This document shows, one piece after another, positions 34,962 through 43,600 of a DNA stretch of 64,000 nt; positions within the stretch are counted from its first letter, which is position 1; each line of letters begins with the position of its first letter. The position numbers and the translations under genes are program-made. The notes under the pieces are model-generated. The model saw nothing but the letters and a program-made list of their open reading frames with translations. It was not told the origin of the DNA and searched no databases. This DNA comes from Cupriavidus sp. U2. GTDB lineage: Bacteria; Pseudomonadota; Gammaproteobacteria; Burkholderiales; Burkholderiaceae. The stretch spans positions 310,001 to 374,000 of the forward strand of contig NZ_RCOG02000006.1 of NCBI RefSeq assembly GCF_009663685.2. The letters run 5' to 3'.

Positions 34962-36491
34962 GTGAACGAAGCACAGAAGACGCTGGTGGCGCGCCCGGCC
35001 ACCGAGCTGCGGCGCATGATCGGCAGCAAGGAGATTTCGCCTGTCGAGCTGCTGGACGCGTGCATCGCGCAGATCGGACAGGTGAACCCGTTCCTCAACG
35101 CGGTGACCGCCACCTGCTTCGACCGCGCCCGCGAGGAAGCCCGCGCCGCCGAACGGGCGGTGCTCGATGGCAGGCCGCTGGGCCTGCTGCACGGCCTGCC
35201 GCTCGGCGTGAAGGACCTGGAGGCCACGGCGGGCCTGCTGACGACGTACGGCTCGCCGCTGTACCGCGACAACGTGCCGGCCGAAGACAATGTGCTGGTG
35301 GCGCGCCTGCGCGCTGCGGGAGCCATCGTGGCCGGCAAGACCAACATCCCGGAAATGGGCGCCGGTGCCAATTCGCGCAACGACGTCTGGGGCGCCACGG
35401 GCAATCCGTTCAATCCGAACCTCAACGCCGGCGGATCGTCGGGCGGCTCGGCTGCCGCGCTGGCGGCAGACCTGCTGCCGGTCTGCACGGGCTCGGACAC
35501 CGGGGGGGCGCTGCGCATCCCGGCCGCGAAGTGCGGGGTGGTGGGCTTCCGTCCGTCGCCGGGCGTGGTGCCGAGTTCGCGCAAGCTGCTGGGCTGGACG
35601 CCGATCTCGGTGGTGGGACCGATGGGCCGCACCGTGGCCGATGCCTGCCTGCAGCTGGCGGCCTCTGCCGGGGTATCGGCAGGCGATCCGCTGACCTACC
35701 CGCTCGATCCGCTGTCGTTCCTGGCGCCGATGCCGGTGGACCTGGGCAGCCTGCGCGTGGCGTACACCGAAGACTTTGGCTGTTGCGATGTCGATGACGG
35801 CATCCGCCGCACGTTTCGCGAGAAGATCGCCGCGATGCGTCACCTGTTCCGCAGTTGCGACGCCATCGATATCGACCTGGGCGAAGCGCACCGCTGCTTC
35901 GACGTGCTGCGCGCGGAAAGCTTCGTGGCCGGCATGCGCGACGCCTACGCGCGCGACCCGTCGAAGCTGGGCCCGAACACGCGGGCCAACTACGAGATGG
36001 GCGCGCGCATGTCGCTGGTGGACAGCGCCTGGGCGCAGGCCGAACAGACGCGCATCCTGCAGCGGTTCCAGCCGTTGTATCGCGACTACGACGTGATCCT
36101 GTCGCCGACCACGCCGGTGTCGCCGTTCCCGTGGACATCGCTCTACGCCGAATCGATCAATGGCGTGCGCCAGGAGAACTACTACCGCTGGCTGTCGCTG
36201 ACGTATGTGGTCACGCTGACCACGCATCCGGCGCTGTCGCTGCCGTGCGGCCGCGATCACGCGGGCATGCCGTTCGGCCTGCAGATCGTGGGGGGTTTCC
36301 GCAAGGACCACGAGACGCTGGGCGTGTCCCACGCGATGGAGCAGGCATTCGCCGCCATTCCGTCGCTGCGCCGCCCGCTGCCGGACCTGGCCGCGCTCAA
36401 GCCGGCCGAGCCCGCGCTGACGTCGATCGTTACCGCGCCGCCGGTGCTCGACGCCAGGGTGAAGCAGGGCAAGGAAGCGTCGGCGGTCTAA
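34962..36491 (+). CDS. Amidase signature family protein with altered nucleophile
   Basis: About 509 residues, starting at a GTG 6 bases after GGAGA; a TTG start at 34938 would add 8 residues. The family core is present: GLPLGVKDLEATAG with K84, and NAGGSSGGSAAAL with the cis-serine S159. Amidases normally have serine in the DxGGSxR motif as nucleophile. Here it is SDTGGALRIPA, with Ala183, so the acyl-enzyme serine is missing. The codon is GCG after seven consecutive G residues; TCG to GCG is a single change. It is either inactive, a sequence error, or has another role. It follows the frameshifted Bug gene. Confidence 0.85.
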   Translation: MNEAQKTLVARPATELRRMIGSKEISPVELLDACIAQIGQVNPFLNAVTATCFDRAREEARAAERAVLDGRPLGLLHGLPLGVKDLEATAGLLTTYGSPLYRDNVPAEDNVLVARLRAAGAIVAGKTNIPEMGAGANSRNDVWGATGNPFNPNLNAGGSSGGSAAALAADLLPVCTGSDTGGALRIPAAKCGVVGFRPSPGVVPSSRKLLGWTPISVVGPMGRTVADACLQLAASAGVSAGDPLTYPLDPLSFLAPMPVDLGSLRVAYTEDFGCCDVDDGIRRTFREKIAAMRHLFRSCDAIDIDLGEAHRCFDVLRAESFVAGMRDAYARDPSKLGPNTRANYEMGARMSLVDSAWAQAEQTRILQRFQPLYRDYDVILSPTTPVSPFPWTSLYAESINGVRQENYYRWLSLTYVVTLTTHPALSLPCGRDHAGMPFGLQIVGGFRKDHETLGVSHAMEQAFAAIPSLRRPLPDLAALKPAEPALTSIVTAPPVLDARVKQGKEASAV

Positions 36492-36684
36492 GCCCGCTGC
36501 GCGATGGCTATCGCGGAAGGCCGAAAGCCGACGTCGATGCGCTAGTCGATGCTATCGTGGCGTTTTCGCGGATGGCGGTCGCCTTGGGGCCACGTCCGTG
36601 GAAGCCGGGATCAACCCGGTGTTTGTGCTGCCGGCGTCCCCGGGCGTTCGCGCGGCGGACGGCGTGGCGGTGCTCGGCGCGTAA
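36492..36684 (+). pseudogene. C-terminal relic of an NDP-forming acyl-CoA ligase
   Basis: Between the amidase stop and the hydrolase gene, translation gives SPLRDGYRGRPKADVDALVD and AIVAFSRMAVALGPR in one frame. It then gives VEAGINPVFVLPASPGVRA, ending in AADGVAVLGA and a TAA at 36682-36684, in another. Joined, this matches the C-terminus of acetate-CoA ligase (NDP-forming)/ATP-grasp acyl-CoA synthetase proteins, with the conserved E-INP-FV-P block. One base is lost near 36596. There is no start and no N-terminal region, so most of the gene is gone. Confidence 0.65.
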
Positions 36685-36702
36685 CGGACAGGAGAGCGCA
36701 GG

Positions 36703-37623
36703 ATGACGGATGTGGCCGCCAGTGAAGCGGAATCGATCGACACCATTGCAGCCGCAGGCGCGGCGGATGTGCGCCAGGCGGCCGGCTTCGTGCACCGGCT
36801 GACGCAGCACGGGCATATCCATTCCACCGATGTCGACGGCTGCCGCATCGTCTGGCGCCGCTTTGGCGCGGGGCCGCATGTGCTGCTGGTGCATGGCGGG
36901 CACGGCAGCTGGCTGCACTGGGCGCGCAATATCGAGGCGCTGTCCGCGCGGCATACGGTCTGGGTGCCCGACCTGCCCGGCTTTGGCGCCTCGGGCGATC
37001 CGGCCGACGGCGAGATGGCGACGCTGGTGGCCACCGTGGCGGCCGGCTTCGCGCAACTGCCGGTGGAAGGGCCGGTCGATCTGGTGGGCTTTTCGTTCGG
37101 CGGGTTGACGGCGTCCTACCTGGCCAGCGCACTGCCCAACGTGCGTGGCCTGGCGCTGATGGGGCCCGGCGGCCACGGCGGCGTGCGGCGCCAGACCATC
37201 GACCTGGTGGACTGGCGGCGCGCTGGCGATGCCGCCGCGCTGACCGGGGCGATGCGTCACAACGTGGCGGCGTTCATGATCGCGGACCCCGACAAGATCG
37301 ATGCGCTGGCGCTGCTGGCCTACACCGAGTCTTGCCGGCACACGCGTTTTGGCAGCAAGCAGATTTCTCGCGCGGGCGGCCTGGCTGCCGCGCTGGACCG
37401 CTTTCAGGCCCAGTCCCAGGCCCAGGCCGGTGGCGCCGTACTGATCGCCTACGGCGAACACGATGTGACCGCCGACCCGTCGGCCGTGCTGGCGGCATTG
37501 GTCGATGGCCGGCCACACCGGCAGGGCGTGGTGATCGATGGCGCCGGGCACTGGGTCCAGTACGAGGCCCACGACGCGATCAACACCTTGCTGCTGGACT
37601 GGCTGGCACGCCAGGCAGCCTGA
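36703..37623 (+). CDS. Alpha/beta hydrolase
   Basis: A 306-residue alpha/beta-fold hydrolase. The catalytic triad is readable: S131 in GFSFGG, D254 in GEHDVTAD, and H283 in GAGHWVQYE. The oxyanion region is HGGHGSWLHW. It resembles MhpC-like C-C hydrolases and esterases. The substrate is unknown. It begins 18 bp after the ligase relic, with an AGGAGAG site upstream, and ends 50 bp before the convergent DUF1275 gene. It may once have belonged to a larger catabolic operon with the amidase and the lost ligase. Confidence 0.88.
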   Translation: MTDVAASEAESIDTIAAAGAADVRQAAGFVHRLTQHGHIHSTDVDGCRIVWRRFGAGPHVLLVHGGHGSWLHWARNIEALSARHTVWVPDLPGFGASGDPADGEMATLVATVAAGFAQLPVEGPVDLVGFSFGGLTASYLASALPNVRGLALMGPGGHGGVRRQTIDLVDWRRAGDAAALTGAMRHNVAAFMIADPDKIDALALLAYTESCRHTRFGSKQISRAGGLAAALDRFQAQSQAQAGGAVLIAYGEHDVTADPSAVLAALVDGRPHRQGVVIDGAGHWVQYEAHDAINTLLLDWLARQAA

Positions 37624-37672
37624 ATCCGTGGACGCCACCGATGCGCAGCGCCGGGCGCGGGACCAAACCTGA

Positions 37673-38533
37673 TCAGTCTCGAGGTGGTGGCGGTGGCCCG
37701 ATGAACTGGCGTCGCGCGCCCCAGCGGCGCGCGCGCCTGACCAGGTGGTGCCGGTGCGCGCGCAGCAGCGCACGCGTCAGCACGTCGTCGGCCACCGGCA
37801 TGATGGCAACGACCAGCAGCAATGCCGCCAGCGGCAAGGTGGCCGAATAGCCGATGGCGCTGAAGGCCTGCGCGCCGACCACTCCGCCCAGGAAGAACAG
37901 TCCCACCAGCACGGCCAGCAGCCGCAGCTTCTGCCGGTCGGCCATCACCGGCTGCGGTCCGGAGCGCGCTCCAGCGGGCGCGCCGGATCGCGCCAGGCCG
38001 TTCCAGTAGCACAGCTTGCCGAGTTCGATGCCGATGTCGGTGACCATGCCGGTCACGTGGGTGGTGCGGATTTCCGCATTCGACAGCTTGGTGATCAGCG
38101 CATTCTGCAGCCCCATCATGAAGCACAGCAGCATCACCGTGGCGGGCACGAACAGCCATTCCATGTCGTCCAGGTGCGTGCCGAGCAGGCCGAAGCCCAC
38201 CAGCAGCAAGGCTTCGAGCAGCAGCGGAATGGCGTATTCGCTGCGCAGCCGCGCGCGGCGCGCCCAGTGGATCAGCATGGCGGAACAGGCCGCGCCGCCG
38301 ATGAACGACGCCAGCGCGCCGATGCCGTTGAGCACCATGCCATAGCGATGGAGCACCAGCTCGTCGGCAATGGAGGACACCACCCCTGACATGTGCGAGG
38401 TGTATTGATGGACCGCCAGGAAGCCGCCCGCGTTGGCGGCGCCGGCCACGAAACACAGCACCCTGGCCAGCCGGCGGTTTGACACCGGGTTGCGGCGGTG
38501 GGCGGTCAGACTGCGCAGATACCCGAGTGGCAT
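37673..38533 (-). CDS. DUF1275 (YoaK) family membrane protein
   Basis: A 286-residue protein with about six membrane helices and the family pattern VLCFVAGAANAGGFLAVHQYTSHMSGVVSSIAD near the N-terminus and NAEIRTTHVTGMVTDIGIELG in the middle. The function of YoaK/DUF1275 proteins is unknown. The C-terminal tail is arginine-rich and ends in a run of prolines. I chose the ATG at 38531-38533 (MPLGYLRSLTA), which matches relatives. In-frame ATGs at 38564-38569 would lengthen it by 10-12 residues, and no ribosome site is strong. Confidence 0.85.
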   Translation of the reverse strand: MPLGYLRSLTAHRRNPVSNRRLARVLCFVAGAANAGGFLAVHQYTSHMSGVVSSIADELVLHRYGMVLNGIGALASFIGGAACSAMLIHWARRARLRSEYAIPLLLEALLLVGFGLLGTHLDDMEWLFVPATVMLLCFMMGLQNALITKLSNAEIRTTHVTGMVTDIGIELGKLCYWNGLARSGAPAGARSGPQPVMADRQKLRLLAVLVGLFFLGGVVGAQAFSAIGYSATLPLAALLLVVAIMPVADDVLTRALLRAHRHHLVRRARRWGARRQFIGPPPPPRD

Positions 38534-38650
38534 GGCGGTAAGGGCGGGGGCGACGGAAGCCCCCATCATACGACCGCGAGGGCAGCGTGTGCATCCCGCT
38601 CGAGCACGGGCAGTTGCGCGCCGCATACAGGCCTGCGGCCAGCGGAGGCT

Positions 38651-39604
38651 TCAGGTCAGGCGCGTGTGTGTCACCGCCACCACCCTGGCCCATCGCGTGA
38701 TCTCGCCCTGCAGGAACTGCGTGAACTGTGCGGCGCTGTTGCCAACCGGGTCGAGCCCCTCGCCGGTCAGCCGCTTGCGCATGGCCGGCGATGCCACTGC
38801 CGCTGCGGCGGCGGCTTCCAGTTCCCTGACCGTTTCGGGCGCCATGCCGGCCGGCCCGAGCAGGCCATACCACGACCGGTAATCGAAATTCGGGATCACA
38901 TCGGCAATTGGCGGCAGGTTCGGAAACGCCGGCAGCCGCTGCGGGCAGCTGACCCCCAGCCCCTTGATCTTGCCGGCCTGCAGCAGCGGCTGCACGGTGG
39001 CCACGTTGCCCAGCAGCAGGTCGGCCTGGCTGCCCACGACGTCGGCCACGGCCGGGCCGGCACCCTTGTACGGGACGCTGACGATATCGACGCCGGCCTC
39101 GTGCTTGAGCATCTCGCCGGCCAGGTGGTTGGCGCTGCCCACGCCGGCCACGGCCAGGCTGATCTTGCCGGGCTTGGCCTTGGCCAGCGCGATCAGCTCG
39201 CGCACATTGTTCGCCTCCAGGCCGGGGCGGGCCACCAGGATCAGCGGGGAACTGGCAATCAGCGAAATCGGCGTGAAGTCCTTGATCGGATCGAACGGCT
39301 TCTTTTCGAACAGGGCCGGGTTGATGGCATGGCTGGTGTAGCTGAGCAGCAGCGTGCCGCCATCGGGCTCGGCCTTGGCCACCGCCACGGCGGCGATATT
39401 GCCGGCCGCGCCGCCACGGTTCTCGACGATGAACGGGTGCTTGAGGCGCTGTTCCAGGTCGGCCGCCAGCGAGCGGGCGACGATGTCGGTGCCGCCGCCC
39501 GGCGTGGCCCCGACCAGCAGCCTGGTCACGGACGCGGCGGCGTGAAGGTCGGGGGGCAACACCAGCGCCGCCGAGAGCAGCGCCAGAAAGTCGCGTCGTT
39601 GCAT
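38651..39604 (-). CDS. Bug family tripartite tricarboxylate transporter substrate-binding protein
   Basis: A 317-residue periplasmic binding protein. The N-terminus MQRRDFLALLSAALVLPPDLHA is a signal with an RR pair. Bug motifs are VENRGGAAGNIAA, LFEKKPFDPIKDFTPISLI and VSVPYKGAGPAVADVVGSQADLL. It follows the TauD dioxygenase gene by 100 bp on the same strand, so it may bring in that enzyme's substrate. No membrane partner is present. Confidence 0.88.
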   Translation of the reverse strand: MQRRDFLALLSAALVLPPDLHAAASVTRLLVGATPGGGTDIVARSLAADLEQRLKHPFIVENRGGAAGNIAAVAVAKAEPDGGTLLLSYTSHAINPALFEKKPFDPIKDFTPISLIASSPLILVARPGLEANNVRELIALAKAKPGKISLAVAGVGSANHLAGEMLKHEAGVDIVSVPYKGAGPAVADVVGSQADLLLGNVATVQPLLQAGKIKGLGVSCPQRLPAFPNLPPIADVIPNFDYRSWYGLLGPAGMAPETVRELEAAAAAAVASPAMRKRLTGEGLDPVGNSAAQFTQFLQGEITRWARVVAVTHTRLT

Positions 39605-39704
39605 GGGTTGTCTCCGTTTCTCTTTATGAAGCCGGCGCCTCGTCAGTCGGGCGCCGTGAGGGGTACGTCACGGCAGCAGGCCGCCGGCCGCCTTCTCTGC
39701 GATA

Positions 39705-40838
39705 TCAGGCGGTGGTCGCCGCCGTGCTGGCGGCGGCGCGGTCCGCAGGACTTGCCGGCCAGGGCATCAACGGCATGCCCATCGTGGCGGCCTGGCGTTG
39801 CTCGAAGGCATCGAATGCCGCGCTGCGGGCGCTGCCACGCAGGCCGCCACGCACGGCGCCGGCGCGCACGTCGGTGAAGTAGACGGCCCAGTCGTCAGGC
39901 AGCGGCTGCGAACCGGGCACGGCCAGCCACAGGCGCAGCAGGTGACGCTTGCGGTCGAATTCCTCGTAGTCCTCGAAATTGGTGCGCGAATGCACGGTCA
40001 CGTAGTTGTTCAGCAGCTGCATGTCACCCTGTTCGAGCTGCATGGCAAAGCAGAGCTCGGGATCGGTCAGCAAGGTGTCGAGCAGGTCCAGTGCCTCGAT
40101 CTGCGCCGGGGTCAGGCGCGGCACGTCGTCGAAGTCGCGCTGCGCGGCCACCACGTTCTTGCGGTTGATGCGGAACGCGAAGGCCGTCGGGTGGCTGCCC
40201 AGGATCGGCAACGGGTAGTAGGGCGGCTGGGACGGGTCCTGCGCGCCCTGGTAGCTGTAGTAGAACGGCTGCTGCAGTACCGGGATCAGGTCGGGGCGGC
40301 GCTGGGCCACCGCGTCACGCAGGGCGATCGAGCTGACCACCTTGCTTTCGCCGCCCGATTTGGCGGCGCGGCGGCAGATCAGGCCCACGATATCGCCCGA
40401 ATCGGTATGGAAGTCGAGCCCGGCGTTGGTGTTGTAGCCGCGGCCGTTGGTGGTCTTGTAGGCCGCACCCACGTCGCGCACATCGTTCATGAAATCGCTG
40501 GCGCGGTTCTGCGTGCGGGCCACGCCCATATGCAGGCCCATGCCCCAGTAGGCCAGACGGGTGTCGTCCTCGCTCCATCGATCCACCGGAAAGCCCTTGA
40601 CCAGGCACATGCCCCAGCGGCCCTGCGTCATGTCCACCGCGCGCGCCAGCGTCTGGCGTGCGCCGTCGTCGAGCGGGAAGTCGTCACGGGTCATGTCCAG
40701 CGGCGCCTTGCCGACGGCCTTGGCGTGGGCCAGGGCGTGATCGAAGCTGGCCACGTCGGCGGCCGTCAGGCGCAGGATCCAGGAGGTGTCGCGCTGGGCA
40801 TCGGCAGCGCGCCAGGCTTGGGGGCGTTGTGCAGGCAT
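39705..40838 (-). CDS. TauD/TfdA family Fe(II)/2-oxoglutarate dioxygenase
   Basis: A 377-residue dioxygenase of the TauD superfamily, in the larger group seen beside Bug genes. The iron ligands are readable: H144 and D146 in FHTDSGD, and H283 in VTVHSRTNFED. An arginine for 2-oxoglutarate (RHLLRLWLAVP) follows. Enzymes of this fold hydroxylate carboxylic or sulfonic acids. It faces a LysR gene and is followed by a Bug gene, so the three look like one uptake-plus-oxidation unit under LysR control. The substrate is unknown. Confidence 0.88.
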   Translation of the reverse strand: MPAQRPQAWRAADAQRDTSWILRLTAADVASFDHALAHAKAVGKAPLDMTRDDFPLDDGARQTLARAVDMTQGRWGMCLVKGFPVDRWSEDDTRLAYWGMGLHMGVARTQNRASDFMNDVRDVGAAYKTTNGRGYNTNAGLDFHTDSGDIVGLICRRAAKSGGESKVVSSIALRDAVAQRRPDLIPVLQQPFYYSYQGAQDPSQPPYYPLPILGSHPTAFAFRINRKNVVAAQRDFDDVPRLTPAQIEALDLLDTLLTDPELCFAMQLEQGDMQLLNNYVTVHSRTNFEDYEEFDRKRHLLRLWLAVPGSQPLPDDWAVYFTDVRAGAVRGGLRGSARSAAFDAFEQRQAATMGMPLMPWPASPADRAAASTAATTA

Positions 40839-40921
40839 CGGTATCGTCTTCTTTATCGGTTCAGGCCAGGGGTTGAGTGGGGCTGTGACAGCCTTGCGCG
40901 ATGTCGTGAAGCCAGTCTATG

Positions 40922-40937
40922 CTTGGCTGGTACCAAG
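40922..40937. promoter_or_regulatory. Candidate LysR operator between TauD and LysR genes
   Basis: CTTGG-CTGGTA-CCAAG is a perfect 5-bp inverted repeat with a T-N11-A core, in the 139-bp space between the divergent dioxygenase and regulator genes. It lies about 40 bp before the regulator start. Confidence 0.4.
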
Positions 40938-40977
40938 AAAAAGTGATGTTGTTTGACGTCCTTGATAAGGAATCTTG

Positions 40978-41871
40978 ATGAAGCTGGAGACCTTCGCCAC
41001 GCTGGCGGCGGTGATCGAGGAAGGGTCGTTCGCGGCGGCGGCCGCCACCATGCATCTGACGCCGAGCGCGGTCAGCATGCAGATGAAGCAGCTGGAGCAA
41101 TACCTGGGACAGCCGCTGTTCGATCGCTCCGGGCTGCAGGTGCGCCCCAATGCGCTGGCGCGCGAGGTATCGGCGTCGATGGAAGGGGGGCTGCGGCACC
41201 TGAACACGCTGCGCCGGCGGGCCAGCGTGGCGGTGGAAGGCGCGGTGCGGCTCGGCGTGATCGAATCGATGCAGCCGGTGCTGCTGCCGGGTACGTTGCG
41301 CTACGTGCGCGAACGCTATCCGCGCCTGACGGTCAAGCCGCTGCGGGGCCGCAGCACGGGCCTGATGGAGATGGTCAAGGCCGGCCAGCTCGACGCGGCG
41401 GTGGTGGCGCGCCCCGAATCGGGCCGCGTGGCCAGCCTGCGCTGGTATCCGGTGGCGACCCGCGAACTGATGCTGATTGCGCCGCCCGACGCCGGCAGCC
41501 GCAACGAATCGCCGGCCGAACTGCTGGCGCGCTACGACTGGATCCGTTATGACCGTGCCACCGTGTCGGGTGCGATGGCGGCGCGCCACGTCCACGGACT
41601 GCTGCCGGACAAGCGCAGCGCGATGGAATTCGACAGCGTGACGGCCATCGTGGCGATGGTCAGCGCGGGCCTGGGGGTGTCGGTGGTGCAACTGATGGAC
41701 CCCACCGTCGTGGACCGCTACCCGGTGCGCCGCATCCGCCTGGGGCCGGACGCGCCGGTGCTGCAGATGTCGCTGGTGCTGCGCAAGGCGGACGAGGACA
41801 GCCGGCTGTTGCAGGCGCTGCGCGAGGCGGTCGAGGCCACGTTGAAAACGCCGCGCGACCAGATGCTGTGA
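40978..41871 (+). CDS. LysR-family transcriptional regulator
   Basis: A 297-residue LysR protein: MKLETFATLAAVIEEGSFAAAAATMHLTPSAVSMQMKQLEQYLGQPLF is the winged helix, and VRLGVIESMQPVLLPGTLRYVRERYP begins the effector domain. ATG at 40978 is preceded by ATAAGG; a TTG lies immediately before it. It is divergent from the dioxygenase-Bug pair, its likely target. After its stop come 163 bp without a gene, containing a strong inverted repeat, and then the convergent end of the malonate operon. Confidence 0.9.
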   Translation: MKLETFATLAAVIEEGSFAAAAATMHLTPSAVSMQMKQLEQYLGQPLFDRSGLQVRPNALAREVSASMEGGLRHLNTLRRRASVAVEGAVRLGVIESMQPVLLPGTLRYVRERYPRLTVKPLRGRSTGLMEMVKAGQLDAAVVARPESGRVASLRWYPVATRELMLIAPPDAGSRNESPAELLARYDWIRYDRATVSGAMAARHVHGLLPDKRSAMEFDSVTAIVAMVSAGLGVSVVQLMDPTVVDRYPVRRIRLGPDAPVLQMSLVLRKADEDSRLLQALREAVEATLKTPRDQML

Positions 41872-41966
41872 TTTCTTGGCCCTTCTGGGCGGGCAGGGGT
41901 GGAGGGGGCGTTGCGCGTCGACATGCGATATGTCGGCAAGCAGGGCGTCGTTGCCCTCTCCCCCAG

Positions 41967-41992
41967 CCCCTCTCCCACGAGTGGGAGAGGGG
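41967..41992. repeat. Perfect 12-bp inverted repeat, possible bidirectional terminator or REP-like element
   Basis: CCCCTCTCCCAC and GTGGGAGAGGGG are perfect arms around a 2-base loop (GA). It lies between convergent genes. Similar C/T-rich hairpins occur in many copies in proteobacterial genomes. It has no T run, so if it ends transcription it does so without a classic U tract. Confidence 0.6.
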
Positions 41993-42034
41993 AGCCGCAA
42001 TCGATGGGCCGCAGGTGGGAGTGGAAAGCCGCGA

Positions 42035-42958
42035 TCAGGCCGCTGCCTCGCGTGCCATCAGCAGCCGCACGCTGTCCGCGCGGGTTTCCGCCAGTGCCAG
42101 TGCTTGCGGAAACAGCGGCTGGCACAGGCGGGTCAGCACATTGCCGGGCGGCATTTCCACCGCCAGCCGCATGTCGCAGGCGCGTGCCAGCAGCATCGTT
42201 TCATGCCAGCGCACCGGCAGCGCCATGTTGCGCGCCAGGTCTTCGGCAATGCGCGCCGGGTCGCGCAGTTCGCGCGCCGCGCTGGCGCTGAAGTAGCGTA
42301 GCGTCGGGCGGCGGCACGCGATGTCCGCAAAGGCGCGCTGCAGCGTCGCGGCGGCATCGTCCAGCAACGCGCAATGCGACGGCACCGCAATCGCCACCCG
42401 CTGCACCGAGCGCGCGCCTGCCGCCAATGCCAGCGCCGCCACGCGCGCCATGGCCGCGTCCGATCCGGCGACGACCAACTGGGTGTCGGCGTTGTAGTTG
42501 GCGATATAGACCGGCATGCCGGGCCGATGCACATCGGCGACCACGGCTTCCAGCGGCCCTTGTTCCAGCCCCAGGATCGCAGTCATGCCAAAGCCCGACG
42601 GATAGGCGGCCTCCATCAGCCTGCCACGCTGTGCAACCAGCCGTACGGCATCGGCAAACGGCAGCACGCCGGCCGTGACCGCTGCCGCATAGGCGCCAAT
42701 CGACAGCCCGGCCACGGCATGGGCCTCGGCGCCATCGTCGAGCAGGGCGCGGGCGCTGGCCACGCCCGCCACCAGCAGGCAGAGCTGTACCGATACCGTG
42801 GGCGCCAGATACGTGGCATTGTCGTGCAGCAGGATGTCCGCGCCCAGCACGTCGCTGGCTTCGGCCAGCGTACGCGCCGCGGCGGGATGATCGGGCAGCG
42901 CATGGAGCATGCCGGGGCGCTGGGCGCCCTGGCCGGGAAAGGTCAGCAGGGTTGGCAT
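42035..42958 (-). CDS. mdcH: Malonate decarboxylase: malonyl-CoA transacylase
   Basis: A 307-residue acyltransferase. FPGQGAQRPGML is at the N-terminus, the nucleophile serine lies in GLSIGAYAA, and the histidine is in VPSHCALLDD. MdcH loads malonyl groups from malonyl-CoA on to the MdcC carrier to prime the enzyme. It is the last gene of the operon and overlaps mdcG by 16 bp. A longer in-frame start would run deep into mdcG, so the ATG at 42956-42958 is preferred. Confidence 0.9.
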   Translation of the reverse strand: MPTLLTFPGQGAQRPGMLHALPDHPAAARTLAEASDVLGADILLHDNATYLAPTVSVQLCLLVAGVASARALLDDGAEAHAVAGLSIGAYAAAVTAGVLPFADAVRLVAQRGRLMEAAYPSGFGMTAILGLEQGPLEAVVADVHRPGMPVYIANYNADTQLVVAGSDAAMARVAALALAAGARSVQRVAIAVPSHCALLDDAAATLQRAFADIACRRPTLRYFSASAARELRDPARIAEDLARNMALPVRWHETMLLARACDMRLAVEMPPGNVLTRLCQPLFPQALALAETRADSVRLLMAREAAA

Positions 42959-43599
42959 GGCGCGCGCCAGGGGTCGTCGCAGAGCACGGGGCCGGTGTCG
43001 GTCTTCAGCAGCACGCGCCCCCCGGTACGCAACCGTTCGCGCAGCGCAAAGGCGCCGTACGGGGTGGCCACCTGGATGTCGAGCCGCACGGTATCGGTAT
43101 GGGTATCGATCACCGATTGCAGTGTTGCCAGCGTGGCGGGCGATAGCGGCTCGGACGCGTCCAGCAGCAAGTCGATATCGCTTCCGGTGTGCAGCACGTC
43201 GATGCCGGAAGCCAGCGTAAAGCCGACGGCGCCCGTCACGCCCCACGGTTGCGGCAATGCGCCCAGCTGCCGGGCGAGTGCATCCAGCGCGTGCAGCGCC
43301 GGAATCTCGTCACGGCGCGGATGCAGGCGCCAGAAGCCTTCACGGGCGATGTCGAATGGCGAGACCACCGTCGCGCACTGGTTGGCGTCGATCCAGCCGG
43401 CGTACCGCTGCGCGCGAGTGCGGCCCCGGACCCCTACCGGGATACGCGCCGGAAGGCGCCCGGCCGTGTCGCGGTCGCGGCGCACCACCAGCGGCGCCTG
43501 CGCCAGCCAATCCGCATCGGCCCATTCCGGCAGCGATCCCTCGGCGATGAACGCCGCGGGATCGCGCAGCCAGATCAGGTCGTGCGGCCGGACGTGCAT
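42943..43599 (-). CDS. mdcG: Phosphoribosyl-dephospho-CoA transferase (malonate decarboxylase holo-ACP synthase)
   Basis: A 218-residue nucleotidyltransferase-type enzyme. MHVRPHDLIWL starts it, and TGSDIDLLLDA carries the metal-binding aspartates. It attaches the triphosphoribosyl-dephospho-CoA prosthetic group to the serine of MdcC. The neighbours on both sides are mdcE and mdcH. The mdcE stop is one base upstream of its start, so it is translated in the same unit. Confidence 0.9.
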   Translation of the reverse strand: MHVRPHDLIWLRDPAAFIAEGSLPEWADADWLAQAPLVVRRDRDTAGRLPARIPVGVRGRTRAQRYAGWIDANQCATVVSPFDIAREGFWRLHPRRDEIPALHALDALARQLGALPQPWGVTGAVGFTLASGIDVLHTGSDIDLLLDASEPLSPATLATLQSVIDTHTDTVRLDIQVATPYGAFALRERLRTGGRVLLKTDTGPVLCDDPWRAPCQPC

Positions 43600-43600
43600 G

